This document shows, piece after piece, positions 1 through 10,031 of a stretch of 64,000 bases of DNA; position 1 is the stretch's first letter; every line of letters begins with the position of its first letter. A program made the position numbers and the translations under genes. This stretch comes from SMWN01 sp965221455 (GTDB lineage Bacteria > Pseudomonadota > Gammaproteobacteria > Eutrophobiales > Eutrophobiaceae). The notes beneath the pieces were generated by a model. That model had not been told where the DNA came from, searched no databases, and was given only the letters and a program-made list of their open reading frames with translations. Location of the stretch: positions 1,674,001-1,738,000 of the forward strand of contig OZ244890.1 of NCBI GenBank assembly GCA_965221455.1. The letters are read 5' to 3'.

Positions 1-1848
1 GGCATTGTTACTGGTCACCGCAATCATGACATCATGCGTCGGTTGGGTCGCCAACCTCAGCGTATACTCGCCAGTGCCGCCCTCATCGACCACCAGCGTG
101 GCCGTACTCACGACCACACCCGGTGCGTCGTTATCCGTGACATTCACGGTCACGGCGGGCGATGTCACGCCGGCATAAAGCGTATCGTTGCTGCTGACCG
201 TATGAGTTAGTTGCACACCGCTTTCGCTGTCTGTATCAGCGTCTTCAGCACCCGTCACGGTTACCGTCTGCGCCTGATTCCAGTTACTCGTGGTAAAGCT
301 CAGCGACGCGGTCGCGGTCACTGCGGCATTGTCACTGGTGACGCTAATCGTCACAGCGTCGGTCGGTTGGCTGCCCAGCGCCAGGTTATAGCTGGTGGTG
401 GTGCCCCCTTCGGTGACATTCAGCGCGGTCTGCGACACCCGCACACCCGCGACCGCTACCGCGCCGGACGTCAGGCTATCGCCTCCCGCATTCGGATAAC
501 TCGCCATCACGCGCAACCAACTGCCTATTTGTGATTGGTCTGATGCAATGGTGTACGTGGCGGTATTGTTGGTCCCCGGTGCGGCGGTAAACGGTCCCGC
601 CGAGGCGGTCGCTGTCTGCCATTGATATGTAATGGTCCCGACATCGGTATTCGGTGAGGCGTCCGGGTCGGTGACCGACCCCGCCGTCAGTGTGACGCCG
701 ACTCGGGCAGTACCGGTGAGTGTGCCGATGGCACCGCGACGGTCAGCCCGCACGATATTGGAGAACAGGGTGTCGTTGAAATCCCCGCTCTGGGTGACCC
801 GCACCCGCAGCCAGTTGCCCTGGTCCGCCGCTTGTACCGTGTAGGTCGCCGCCGTGCCGCCCGGGCTGATAGCTGTTGCACTGCTACAGTTTTGAGTGGT
901 GCAGCGTTGCCATTGATGGGCGCTGATATTGACGGTCAACGTGGGATGAGTCAGCGCACCGGCGGTCAAGATATCATCGACCCTGGCCGGGGTGTTGGGG
1001 GTACTGTCCTGGATGGCACCTAATGTCACGGATGCCGCAGCATAAATATAGTTGTCGGTGGCACTCAGTTCACCGATGACTTGCCTGGTGATGGCTGCGG
1101 CACTCGCTCCGATATTGCACAGCGGCGAGTTGGCTTGTGCGGTTTGTTCGGTGTTGGTCGTGGTCCCCGAGCGTACCCTTAAATCACCGCTGGCGTTACA
1201 TAAAGTGTCCAATAAGCGCACCCTGTTGCTGCCGGATGGTCGGTAAAACACGATTCCCGGTCCCGGGATAGCGGTCCATGAGAGGTTCGGACGGGTCAGG
1301 CCGGACTTCAGGCTTATATTTTCGAGGAGTCTGCCGGTGCTCGGGGTTGCCTGGTCAGTAGTGATGTATAGAGGTAAGGGCGTAAAGAGTTCTCGGCGAA
1401 GAAGAATACGCTGGACTTGTAGCCGACCATCGCTGCTATTGCGGGAAAGGTCTACGCGTCCAATGTCCCTTCCGTTTCTTGCCGTCGCATTGGTATGCCC
1501 GGCCGGGCCGTTGACGAGATAGTTATTCCAGAAGGTCTCACTCGGGCGGGCCTCGGTTTGCCCGTGGTTGGTGGTGTCGGTGTCGTAGGCATTGGCACAA
1601 TGGCTGCCCGCCCCGGCATTACAGGTGCGTGTCTGGTTCTTGTCGGTGATATTGCCCGCACTCCAGGCGCCCCAGCCGTCGTTGTAGTTTACATCAGGAA
1701 GTGCCGCAGCCACAGACTGCTTGGTGAGGTCGTAAGGGGTGGATTGACACAGGGTACGCAGACCTGGCCGGGAAGAATATACTATGTCGAATGTTTCGTT
1801 TGAGAACGTACGAACTGATGCGATGCCAGCCCTACAATGAATCGTCAC
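1..1848 (-). pseudogene. 3' part of interrupted modular surface protein (family member 4), partial at left edge
   Basis: Reading the minus strand, the frame is open from 1848 to base 1 with no stop, so the C-terminus lies outside the window. In order it encodes a TSP1-like module (W-G-A-W-S near 1672, then N-I-T-D-K-N-Q-T-R-T-C), a hypervariable part (about 1310-1490), two Ig-like modules (H-Q-W-Q-R-C near 916; Y-Q-W-Q-T near 625) and Calx-beta-like repeats (below about 480). These modules closely match surface-protein genes 1-3 of this window. The stretch is in the same frame as the ORF that begins at 3306 and is cut from it only by the TGA at 1849-1851; it has no ATG with a ribosome-binding site of its own. 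Inference: one gene, inactivated by a nonsense mutation or by a sequencing error. Confidence 0.75.
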
Positions 1849-3306
1849 TCAAGTCAAGTTTCTTCCACTTGTAACCGCCCGTCCCGGTCCTGGAATAGTG
1901 GTGAAGCCCCCGGTAAACGGGTTGTGCCAGTCGTTGTCGCCTGCATTCCAGGCGGCGAGGAAGCTGGCGAAGGTCGGGAACGCCCTGCTTATGGCGGTTC
2001 GGTAATTGACCGCGCTGTTGCCGGACCCTACATGCCGGTCATACGACGCCTCCAGCGTGGTCGGGCTGATAATCGCCGACATGTCTAGCGGCCTCCACCC
2101 GCCGGTCGGATGCCCGGACTCCGGGTATAGGACCGGATTGGTGCCGTCCGGGCAGGGGGTGTTTGGGCCGGGAGTGCCGACGACGTTGACACTGCACCTC
2201 CGCCGGGTCGTCACGGTCTCATTATTGATTGACCCGGTGTAGGTGTACGATGCCGTGTCCGGATTTCCTTTTGTGTACATCGGGGCGTTGAAATCAGGAT
2301 GTAGTAGTGATGTGCCGATATTGCCTGCGTTGTATGTATTGACCACCGCTTGCGGGGTATGGCAGCGGGCATCGTTTTGCACTGTTGTTCTCGTCGGGCG
2401 GAGCAGGCTGTCAGCGCCGCCTCGCTCAATATAGGACTGCGGGCTGCTGTTGTTTCTGCGGCAGCGGGCGGTGAATGCTTGCCCGTCCGCGTCATAGACG
2501 GTGACCGTGACGTCCAGTCTCGGATTGCGCACTTGGCGGGCGATGGGAAAAGGACCACTGGCACCAGAAAAAATGTCAGGTCGCATATCAATCCCGCAAG
2601 TCTCGCTTACGATATCGTCAGTAATCCTGCCATTTGTGCTGCAATTGCTGGGGGACCGAGTAAATTCCCAGTTGTCGCCCCCAGGGGTATTAATATTTTG
2701 ATTCCCGCTGGCATTACCACTATGATCGTCGTGGATATTGTTACTCTTTATGAACCACGGCACGACGACTACATTGTTGCCGACTTGGGTGTTGTTGTTC
2801 CCGTTCAGGTAGGCAAAATTGGAGATGCCGTCACCATCTGCGGAGCGGCTTGTGAGACCGCCGCCCAGATTATACGTGTGGCCGCTACCGCCTGTATCCG
2901 GGATGATATAATCGCTGAAGGGCACCCCCGCCACCCGAAAACTGTCCGCAAGCGGAGCCGTCGCCAGTGCCGCCGGGCTTACCCATGCCGTCATTAGGGC
3001 GACGGCGGCTATCATCCCGCGCCAGGCCCCCGACCGTTCGGCGGTCGGCCGCAGTTGCCTCGTCATACCCGTGAGCGTGTACGTTTTTGCCTCTTGATGC
3101 AGGCGGTGCTGTGGAGTATTGCGCGGGTCGCCGTCAACGCAGCGGGTGTTGCTTCTGTTGCGGTCCGTCAACACTTCGCTTAAGCGGCGGTTCCAGCACG
3201 CTACCTTGCCGTGGATCTGCGGACGGCATCCATGCGTCAGACGATGCAGAACCTTATGTCGGGCACTCCCTCCATCCACGGTCACGCATGCGGTGCGTTC
3301 GGTCAT
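1849..3306 (-). CDS. N-terminal part of surface protein 4, ending at an in-frame TGA
   Basis: 485 codons from ATG 3306. An internal Sec-like signal sequence (M-T-R-Q-L-R then a hydrophobic stretch ending A-L-A-T-A, around residues 80-117) is preceded by an Arg/His-rich leader, as in genes 1-3. The following ~350 residues are Gly/Asn/Thr-rich with scattered Cys and differ from the other members; no known domain is recognised. Near the C-terminus, T-I-P-G-P-G matches the motif that precedes the conserved Cys segment in the paralogues, and the reading frame continues past the TGA with the paralogues' spacing (43 versus 44 residues to the next conserved Leu-Cys). The start overlaps the stop of a 44-codon leader ORF (ATGA), which suggests coupled translation. 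Either a truncated secreted protein or half of a broken gene. Confidence 0.6.
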   Translation of the reverse strand: MTERTACVTVDGGSARHKVLHRLTHGCRPQIHGKVACWNRRLSEVLTDRNRSNTRCVDGDPRNTPQHRLHQEAKTYTLTGMTRQLRPTAERSGAWRGMIAAVALMTAWVSPAALATAPLADSFRVAGVPFSDYIIPDTGGSGHTYNLGGGLTSRSADGDGISNFAYLNGNNNTQVGNNVVVVPWFIKSNNIHDDHSGNASGNQNINTPGGDNWEFTRSPSNCSTNGRITDDIVSETCGIDMRPDIFSGASGPFPIARQVRNPRLDVTVTVYDADGQAFTARCRRNNSSPQSYIERGGADSLLRPTRTTVQNDARCHTPQAVVNTYNAGNIGTSLLHPDFNAPMYTKGNPDTASYTYTGSINNETVTTRRRCSVNVVGTPGPNTPCPDGTNPVLYPESGHPTGGWRPLDMSAIISPTTLEASYDRHVGSGNSAVNYRTAISRAFPTFASFLAAWNAGDNDWHNPFTGGFTTIPGPGRAVTSGRNLT

Positions 3307-3437
3307 GGACCAGTTATGCCGGGGGCTGGTGGCGCAGCGGTCTGCGTGAGTATTGCGGTGGTGGCACCACTTCCACGTGTTATGTTTAAGTGGTGCGTGG
3401 TGCGTGGTGCGTTAAGTCTAAGTCGTTTTGTCAACAT
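3303..3437 (-). CDS. 44-aa leader ORF upstream of surface gene 4
   Basis: ATG 3437 is preceded by AGAGAG and the first residues (M-L-T-K) match the starts of surface genes 1 and 2. The segment contains three 7-bp GTGGTGC units (about 3391-3412) where the paralogues carry 8-bp repeats. The frame ends in TGA at 3305-3303, overlapping the ATG at 3306 (ATGA). The leader and the main ORF are out of frame (131 nt apart). Inference: the degenerate or OFF equivalent of the repeat-coded N-terminus of genes 1-3, with possible termination-reinitiation. Confidence 0.4.
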   Translation of the reverse strand: MLTKRLRLNAPRTTHHLNITRGSGATTAILTQTAAPPAPGITGP

Positions 3438-4020
3438 ATGTCAAGTTCTCTCTAGTCAGTCATCCAGATTGCTATGCTGTCAATTGTACCATTATCCGCG
3501 CAGTATTAAATACATCATATCGTGAACCACACCACAGATCGCACTGTTTGTTGTGATTGATCACACACTGTACAGGTGGTGAATAATCCCGGCTCTTTGT
3601 GGGCATATGCCGTTGTATTTGATTCGCCCATCCGCCGGTTTTTGGTTCAACCGATTGAGCGCTGCAAACCGTCAGTCTTCGTGAACCTTGAGAACGCCTC
3701 TGCTTCGGTACTGTTGACCGGTAGGCCCACCCAACCTTGCGCACGGTGCGCTTTCCGGCGACTGTTACCGCTGTGCTCAGGGGTGGCGGTCAAACCCTGT
3801 GTCTCCCGGAATGACAGCACACGCAGACGCTGTGCCGCCATTGCATTGTGCATCCCCGCTTGTATCGCTTAACGCCCGAGACGATAAACACTCTTCAGCC
3901 GATCACCCGGGTGCCGAGATTGCACTCGTCTTTATCCCGCAATAAGCGCAATGTGTCGCTGAACTGAACCCGCCAGGCCTCTGCAAAGCCTGTGCAATGA
4001 GCGGTCTGTCTATTGCCCCA
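3438..4020. other. No recognisable gene; remnant DNA between surface gene 4 and metG
   Basis: Open frames here look random, and none has a convincing ribosome-binding site or a protein-like sequence. Around 3985-4015 there is a copy of the boundary repeat (AAAGCCTGTGCAATGAG, then CTGTCTATT) that also lies 3' of surface gene 1 and beside htpX. Confidence 0.6.
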
Positions 4021-4113
4021 CTATCGCAAGCGTGCGCCGATATTCGTTGTGACCGCACTGAACGAGGGATTGCCCGGGATAGTCGTGAGCAAGCCCCCGT
4101 ATCACGAATACGA
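4021..4113 (-). pseudogene. Frameshifted remnant of a dockerin-like C-terminal tail
   Basis: The minus strand reads I-R-D-T-G, then after a frame change T-I-P-G-N-P-S-F-S-A-V-T-T-N-I-G-A followed by L-R and TAG (4023-4021). This matches the last ~30 residues of surface proteins 1-3 (I-R-D ... T-I-P-G-N-P-S-F-N-A-V-R-T-N-I-E-A-L-L). An indel near 4090 breaks the frame and nothing of the gene upstream is left. It is the scar of a lost family member next to the 3' end of metG. Confidence 0.75.
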
Positions 4114-4152
4114 AAGCTGTCAGACCAAGTCGCGATCTTTACACTTTTAAGT

Positions 4153-6291
4153 TTACTTTACTCTCATCCCGGGCATCGCGCCTTTATCGGGACTCAAAAT
4201 GAATAAATCGTCGCCTCCGGGGCCTGCCGCGAGCAGCATGCCTTCAGAAAGGCCGAAACGCATTTTGCGCGGTGCCAGATTTGCCACTATTACAGTATGT
4301 CTGCCTTCAAGGTCCCCGGGGCTATAGGCTGATTTGATTCCGGCGAACACATTGCGTGTTTCGCCGCCGATATCCAGGGTTAATTGCAGTAATTTGTCCG
4401 CACCCGCAACATGTTCCGCCTTGACAATTTTGGCAATACGCAAGTCGATTTTTGTAAAGTCATCCATCGAGATAAGGTCGGCGACGGGAGCCTCATGCAA
4501 GGGACCTGGTGCGGCGGTGGATGTATTATCAGCGTTCTTTTCTGTTGCTGTCATGTCTGCCTTGCTGTCATCTATCATCGCGTCGATTTTTTTCCTGTCC
4601 ACTCTGGTCATCAGTGGTTGGTATGGGTTAATTTTATGGCCGGGTTTAAGTCCGGAAAATTTATTTTCCCAGGTGAGTTCGGGAATGTTTAAAAATGTTT
4701 CCGCCTCACGTGCAACTGATGGCAGGATCGGGGCAAGGAGCATGGTCAGACACTTGAAGCAACCAAGTGTTTGCGAGCAAACGGCTTGCAGGAGACGCAT
4801 TTCTTTCTGCTTCACCAGTTCCCATGGTTGGCAAGTGTTAATCGTTGTATTTGTAGCATGAGCAAGCCCTATAATTTCGCGTAAAGCGCTTGAATACTCT
4901 TTGTTGGAATATGCTTCCGCTATTGTGGGGATGCCCCGGTTAAAAAGCTGTTGCAGACCACCGTATTCATTTGCGCAAAAGCGGAGTTCTTCATCAGATT
5001 CGCTTTCGGGATCCCGGGGTTTTTCTTCGTAACCAATTTGAACTATATCCTGGAATTTTTCGGTGTAATTAATTTCACCCTGGAAGTGTTTGGTGAGAAA
5101 GCCGGACACACGACTTGCAATGTTTACATATTGACCTATCAAGTCACTGTCCACACGCGCCTTGAAATCATCAAAATCGAGATTAATATCATCAATGCCA
5201 TCGCCCAGTTTTGCTGCAAAGTAATATCGCAGGTACTCAGGATTAAGATGTTGCAGATAAGTCCGTGCCTTGATAAACGTGCCTCTGGATTTCGACATTT
5301 TTTCGCCGTTGATCGTGAGAAAACCGTGCGCATTGACCGTGCTCGGTGTACGTAAGCCACTGCCTTTGAGCATGGCGGGCCAGAAAAGTGCGTGGAAATA
5401 AATGATGTCCTTGCCGATAAAATGGTGCATTTCAACGTTACTGTCGGCTTTGATAAACTCGTTAAAATCCAGATTTTTTTGTTCGCACAAAGACTTCATG
5501 CCGGCCAGGTAACCAATCGGTGCATCCAGCCAGACATAAAAATACTTGCCAGGCGCATCGGGAATTTCAAAACCGAAATAGGGCGCATCCCTGGAGATGT
5601 CCCAATCTTGTAAACCTGTTGCAAACCATTCATCCAGTTTATGCATAACTTCTTGTTGCAAATGGTTTGCACGTGTCCAGTCATACAACATATCCTTGAA
5701 GTCGGATAGCTTGAAAAAATAGTGTTCGGATGCTTTCTCAATCGGCGTGGTACCTGAAACAGCAGAGACCGGATTGAGCAGTTCCGTCGCGCTGTACGTG
5801 GCACCGCAAACCTCGCAGTTATCGCCATATTGATCTTCCGCCCCGCATTTTGGACAGGTGCCACGAATGAATCGATCCGGCAGAAACATTTCTTTTTCGG
5901 GATCGTAAGCCTGTTTAATGTTGCGCTTGCTGATATGTCCTGCATCACGCAGTCGCGCATAAATCATGCAGACCAGTTCCCGATTTTCATCAGAATGGGT
6001 ACTGTGAAAATGGTCGAATGCAATTGCAAAATCGGCGAAATCGGCTTGATGTTCCTGACTGATTTTTTCTATGAGTGTTTCGGGGGGGATGTCTTCTTCC
6101 TGTGCACGTAGCATGATCGGCGTGCCGTGGGCATCATCCGCACAGATGTAGTAGCATTGATGCCCCTGCATTCTCCGGAATCGTACCCAGATGTCCGTCT
6201 GAATGTACTCTACCAGGTGACCGATATGGATCGGACCATTGGCGTAGGGCAGGGCGCTGGTAACGAATAATGTTTTCTGTGTGTCAGTCAT
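4153..6291 (-). CDS. metG: Methionyl-tRNA synthetase
   Basis: Charges tRNA-Met with methionine in the cytoplasm; class I synthetase. The start chosen is ATG 6291 (M-T-D-T-Q-K-T-L-F-V), because the family begins just before the catalytic fold; a GTG lies further upstream at 6330. HIGH signature at residues 22-25, zinc-knuckle cysteines (C-P-K-C and C-E-V-C, about residues 147-163), K-M-S-K-S in the middle, and a C-terminal EMAP-like tRNA-binding/dimerisation domain in the last ~110 residues (D-L-R-I-A-K-I). About 712 aa, slightly longer than the ~677 aa E. coli enzyme because of a low-complexity linker (A-D-N-T-S-T-A-A-P-G) before the C-terminal domain. Divergent from apbC, a common gammaproteobacterial arrangement. 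Confidence 0.97.
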   Translation of the reverse strand: MTDTQKTLFVTSALPYANGPIHIGHLVEYIQTDIWVRFRRMQGHQCYYICADDAHGTPIMLRAQEEDIPPETLIEKISQEHQADFADFAIAFDHFHSTHSDENRELVCMIYARLRDAGHISKRNIKQAYDPEKEMFLPDRFIRGTCPKCGAEDQYGDNCEVCGATYSATELLNPVSAVSGTTPIEKASEHYFFKLSDFKDMLYDWTRANHLQQEVMHKLDEWFATGLQDWDISRDAPYFGFEIPDAPGKYFYVWLDAPIGYLAGMKSLCEQKNLDFNEFIKADSNVEMHHFIGKDIIYFHALFWPAMLKGSGLRTPSTVNAHGFLTINGEKMSKSRGTFIKARTYLQHLNPEYLRYYFAAKLGDGIDDINLDFDDFKARVDSDLIGQYVNIASRVSGFLTKHFQGEINYTEKFQDIVQIGYEEKPRDPESESDEELRFCANEYGGLQQLFNRGIPTIAEAYSNKEYSSALREIIGLAHATNTTINTCQPWELVKQKEMRLLQAVCSQTLGCFKCLTMLLAPILPSVAREAETFLNIPELTWENKFSGLKPGHKINPYQPLMTRVDRKKIDAMIDDSKADMTATEKNADNTSTAAPGPLHEAPVADLISMDDFTKIDLRIAKIVKAEHVAGADKLLQLTLDIGGETRNVFAGIKSAYSPGDLEGRHTVIVANLAPRKMRFGLSEGMLLAAGPGGDDLFILSPDKGAMPGMRVK

Positions 6292-6466
6292 GACAATGTT
6301 GGATACCTTGTGAGATAAATCTTGTAGCACAAATCCATTTATGGAAAACAGCAGAGTAAGTTACCATTATTGCGGTTTAGGGTGAAGCTGAAGGCGCGAA
6401 AAGGTAGAATCACCACCCGCAAAAGTAATTGACGGACAATATCACGATAACCGGATCACCTGGATA

Positions 6467-7558
6467 ATGACTGAAATCACACGAGAAAGCACTGAAACAC
6501 AACTTAAAAGTTATATAGAGCCATGCATGGGACAAGACCTGGTCTCGGCAGGCGTGATCAAGTCCATGCAGATAACGGATGCTGATGTTAATTTGATACT
6601 GTCACTGGGTTTTCCCGCCGATGGTTATCATGAAATACTGAAGCAGGTACTGGCGGAAGAATTGGGCAGGATATCAGGCATCGGTAAAGTTGCCATAGAG
6701 ATTGAAACCGCAATCGCCGCACACGCAGTGCAGAAAGGCGTACAAACATTGGCCAATGTTAAGAATACTATTGCGATTGCCTCCGGTAAGGGCGGCGTTG
6801 GGAAATCAACCACATCAATCAATTTGGCGCTGGCATTGCAGGTGGAGGGCGCCAGGGTCGGTATTCTGGATGCCGATATTTACGGACCGAGCCAACCGAG
6901 AATGTTGGGTCTGAGCGGCAAACCGGATTCTACAGATGGCAAAACCGTTGAACCCAAGGTGTCTTACGGGATTCAATCCATGTCGATCGGTTATTTGATC
7001 GATGAGGACACGCCGATGATTTGGCGCGGACCGATGGTGACCGGTGCGTTAGAGCAGTTGTTAAGCGATACCAATTGGCATGATCTGGATTATTTGATTA
7101 TTGATCTACCGCCGGGGACGGGTGACATACAACTAACGCTGTGCCAGAAGATCCCGGTGAGTGCCGCCGTCATTGTGACAACGCCGCAAGATATTGCTTT
7201 GCTGGATGCCCGCAGAGCACTCAAAATGTTTGAGAAAGTGGATGTCCCTGTCCTGGGGATCATTGAAAATATGAGCACACACATATGCAGCGAATGCGGA
7301 CATGAAGAACACATTTTTGGCGCAGGCGGCGGCGCCCATATGTCGAAACAATACGATGTGGATATGCTGGGTTCTTTGCCTTTGGATATCAGGATCCGCG
7401 AAGGGCTGGACGTCGGTAAACCGACGGTCGCGATTGAGCCTGATTCGGATATCGCGTTACTCTACCGCGAGATTGCAAGAAAAGCATCGGCAAGACTTTC
7501 AATGATGACAAAAGACTATTCGGGAAAATTTCCCAAAATTGTGGTTGAAAATAATTAG
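6467..7558 (+). CDS. apbC: Mrp/ApbC-type P-loop iron-sulfur cluster carrier
   Basis: Cytosolic ATPase that binds and hands over Fe-S clusters. 363 aa: N-terminal MIP18/DUF59-like domain (~1-90), then a deviant Walker A, G-K-G-G-V-G-K-S-T (about residues 107-115), the D-A-D-I-Y-G-P-S-Q-P switch, and near the C-terminus the bridging C-S-E-C pair typical of the family. Length and order are normal. Divergent from metG; dcd follows after 66 bp in the same direction, so the two may be co-transcribed. Confidence 0.95.
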   Translation: MTEITRESTETQLKSYIEPCMGQDLVSAGVIKSMQITDADVNLILSLGFPADGYHEILKQVLAEELGRISGIGKVAIEIETAIAAHAVQKGVQTLANVKNTIAIASGKGGVGKSTTSINLALALQVEGARVGILDADIYGPSQPRMLGLSGKPDSTDGKTVEPKVSYGIQSMSIGYLIDEDTPMIWRGPMVTGALEQLLSDTNWHDLDYLIIDLPPGTGDIQLTLCQKIPVSAAVIVTTPQDIALLDARRALKMFEKVDVPVLGIIENMSTHICSECGHEEHIFGAGGGAHMSKQYDVDMLGSLPLDIRIREGLDVGKPTVAIEPDSDIALLYREIARKASARLSMMTKDYSGKFPKIVVENN

Positions 7559-7624
7559 GGGTTGCCAATGCCGAGCTGGAGCTAGGCGTTCCCGAAACAG
7601 GAACATGCAAACAGGAATAAAGAT

Positions 7625-8191
7625 GTGACAATTAAAGCAGACACATGGATACGCCGTATGGCGGAGACTGAAGACATGATCGAGCCATTTGAAGCAGGGC
7701 AGATCAAGGAGGATGAGTCGGGTAGAATCGTTTCTTATGGTACTTCCAGCTATGGTTACGATGTTCGTTGTGCCACGGAATTCAGGGTTTTTACCAATCT
7801 TAATTCAGCGGTTGTGGATCCCAAGAATTTTGATCCGACAAGTTTTGTCGATGTAGACTCGGATGTATGTATCATTCCGCCGAATTCATTTGCTCTGGCC
7901 AGAACCATTGAATATTTCCGAATACCGAGGAATGTGCTGACGATTTGTTTGGGTAAATCAACTTATGCACGTTGCGGTATCATCGTCAACGTCACCCCGC
8001 TGGAACCGGAATGGGAGGGTCATGTGACCCTGGAATTTTCCAATACAACGACATTACCGGCAAAGATATATGCCAATGAAGGCGTTGCACAGATGATCTT
8101 TTTTGAATCCAGTGAAGTCTGTGAAACCTCGTATAAAGATCGTGCGGGCAAGTATCAGGGGCAAATTGGAGTGACACTTCCAAAAACCTAG
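7625..8191 (+). CDS. dcd: dCTP deaminase
   Basis: Deaminates dCTP to dUTP, the first step of the main route to dTMP in many proteobacteria. 188 aa, the usual length of the homotrimeric enzyme. The GTG start at 7625 follows AGGA with 8-nt spacing; the nearby ATG runs straight into a stop. Visible motifs: S-S-Y-G-Y-D near the N-terminus, the G-K-S-T-Y-A-R nucleotide-binding motif, and V-T-P-L-E-P-E-W-E-G with the catalytic Glu region. Downstream of apbC. Confidence 0.96.
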   Translation: MTIKADTWIRRMAETEDMIEPFEAGQIKEDESGRIVSYGTSSYGYDVRCATEFRVFTNLNSAVVDPKNFDPTSFVDVDSDVCIIPPNSFALARTIEYFRIPRNVLTICLGKSTYARCGIIVNVTPLEPEWEGHVTLEFSNTTTLPAKIYANEGVAQMIFFESSEVCETSYKDRAGKYQGQIGVTLPKT

Positions 8192-8591
8192 AGATACTGA
8201 TGAGCACATTACCATCAAGATATTGAAAAATGGATCGAAACGCGCTCAGCTTCGGCGGGCATGGGTGCAGCATGTGCTATCGAGCCGGGAAATAATTTTC
8301 AACCACCCGGTATCCCTGTTGAAGTTGTTGAACATGGTCAGAGAACTGATGGTCAATGTGAAAGCATATAATGTATGCCTGCAGGCGTTAATGATCTGCC
8401 GGAATCAGCAAGACCAACGGGAAAAATTCATGATCTGCTAAATGTTAATGCTCAAGCAAGATAATTGGTTCGTCAGCACTCTGCGAACCACGCATGACAC
8501 TGAACATGGATTCCCTGTATCCGAAGTATTAAAGACAAAACTCATCAAAAATAAAGTTTTTGCATTGATGGAGCGTTCTGACGTTCATTCT
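8192..8591. other. Gene-free interval between dcd and the Sel1-repeat gene
   Basis: About 400 bp between convergent genes. No open frame with a plausible ribosome-binding site, no RNA gene and no clear terminator hairpin with a T-run was seen. Confidence 0.5.
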
Positions 8592-9776
8592 TCAATATTG
8601 GGTCATGGCTGTCTTGCTATGTTCGCCGGTGTCAGTCATCAGAGCATCCCCTGCTTGCGTGATTGATAAACGCTTGCCCTCTTCCATGGCTTCAGCTAAT
8701 TCCCCGGGCCGCAAATTCTTCTCGATTTTTTTCATTGCCTCACTTGCTCTGGAGTCATCGGCCGCTGCATAGAACCAGCTATATGCTTTCGTGTTGCTTT
8801 GTTCCACGCCTGAACCATTGGCATACATCATCCCCAAATAATATTGAGCTTTTATATATCCCTGTTCTCCTGCATGAAGAAACCATGTAAGCGCTTCCGT
8901 AAAATCACTTTCAGTTTCGGCTTCGCTCATAAGCGACTTGGCCAACTGATATTGCGCTTTCGCATAACCTTGTTTTGCAGACTTCAAAATCCACGCACGG
9001 GACTGCTCAATATCTTTTTCAACGCCCAAACTATTTAAATAAAGATGTCCCAAATAGTATTGCGCCCGCGAATAGCCCTGTTGTGCCGCATCATGCAACA
9101 ACTTTCCGGCTTCCTGATAATTTTGAGGAACCCCATGACCCTTGACATACATCAAGGCCAGGTTATATAGCGCCTTGTCGTAACCGTGTTCGGCTGCCTT
9201 TCTGTACCATTCCACTGCTTCAATGTCATTCCTTTCCACCCCGTTGCCTTCAGCGTATAGCGCTCCAAGATTCAATTGTGCCTTGACGTTACCTTCATCT
9301 GCAGCTTTTTTATACCATTTGAATGCTTCTTGAATATCCTGTTCGACACCGTAGCCATGCGCATGGATGTAACCAAGGTTGTACCATGCATGCACATGCC
9401 CGAATCGAGCGGCTTTTCGATAACCTTGAACCGCCTTCTGATAGTCTTGTTCGACACCAAGGCCATTGTGGTAACACCACGCAAGATTTGCCAGGCCATC
9501 TGCACTATTTTGTTCGGCTGCCTTGTTTAGCCAGTAAACCGCTTGTTCATAATTTTTTTCAACGCCATGACCATGTAGATATTTTTCACCGATACTTGAC
9601 TGAGCACCGGCAAATCCCTGTTTGGCCGCCTGTAAAAACCAGCGTGCGGCCAGACCAAGATCCTGTTCCTCTCCCGGACCCTCATCATAAATACCGGCAA
9701 GCGTTAATTGCGCGGTGAGATCGCCATTTTTAGCTTCGGTAATTAATTGTGAAATATTTATTTTTTTCTCAACCAT
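8592..9776 (-). CDS. Sel1-like (TPR-type) repeat protein
   Basis: 394 aa from ATG 9776 (M-V-E-K-K-I-N-I-S-Q), chosen over an upstream TTG. Built of about nine or ten 36-residue Sel1 repeats with the usual A-x-x-W-Y/F-x-K-A-A-E-x-G and A-x-x-x-L-G-x-x-Y-x-x-G-x-G-V-x-x-x patterns. There is no signal peptide or membrane segment, so it is probably a cytosolic protein-interaction scaffold; partners cannot be deduced. The C-terminal ~50 residues are not repeats. Faces dcd convergently and is divergent from ybiT. Confidence 0.9.
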   Translation of the reverse strand: MVEKKINISQLITEAKNGDLTAQLTLAGIYDEGPGEEQDLGLAARWFLQAAKQGFAGAQSSIGEKYLHGHGVEKNYEQAVYWLNKAAEQNSADGLANLAWCYHNGLGVEQDYQKAVQGYRKAARFGHVHAWYNLGYIHAHGYGVEQDIQEAFKWYKKAADEGNVKAQLNLGALYAEGNGVERNDIEAVEWYRKAAEHGYDKALYNLALMYVKGHGVPQNYQEAGKLLHDAAQQGYSRAQYYLGHLYLNSLGVEKDIEQSRAWILKSAKQGYAKAQYQLAKSLMSEAETESDFTEALTWFLHAGEQGYIKAQYYLGMMYANGSGVEQSNTKAYSWFYAAADDSRASEAMKKIEKNLRPGELAEAMEEGKRLSITQAGDALMTDTGEHSKTAMTQY

Positions 9777-10031
9777 ATCTATATCTCTTGTGTTATTCAG
9801 GGCTTTGGTCAAACCGACTAAACCGGGTTAATCCATTGTTTCGGTAATTTTTTAGCAGAATCAGCTTCTATTTCTGTGTCATATTACTCGCATACTCCAA
9901 ATTAAAGAATAACCGACTTAATCTACATATTGTTTCGCCTCATGCAGCATGAGTTTATTAATGTAGCACTGCAAACGAAGTCTGGTTTATGCGACAATGC
10001 GCCGCTTTTAAAATCACGGGTGGATAATACA

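Noticed and set aside
1849..1851. TGA read as Trp or selenocysteine
   Set aside because: Other genes here, such as recA, end in TGA, no paralogue has Trp or Cys at this point, and no SECIS-like hairpin was evident.
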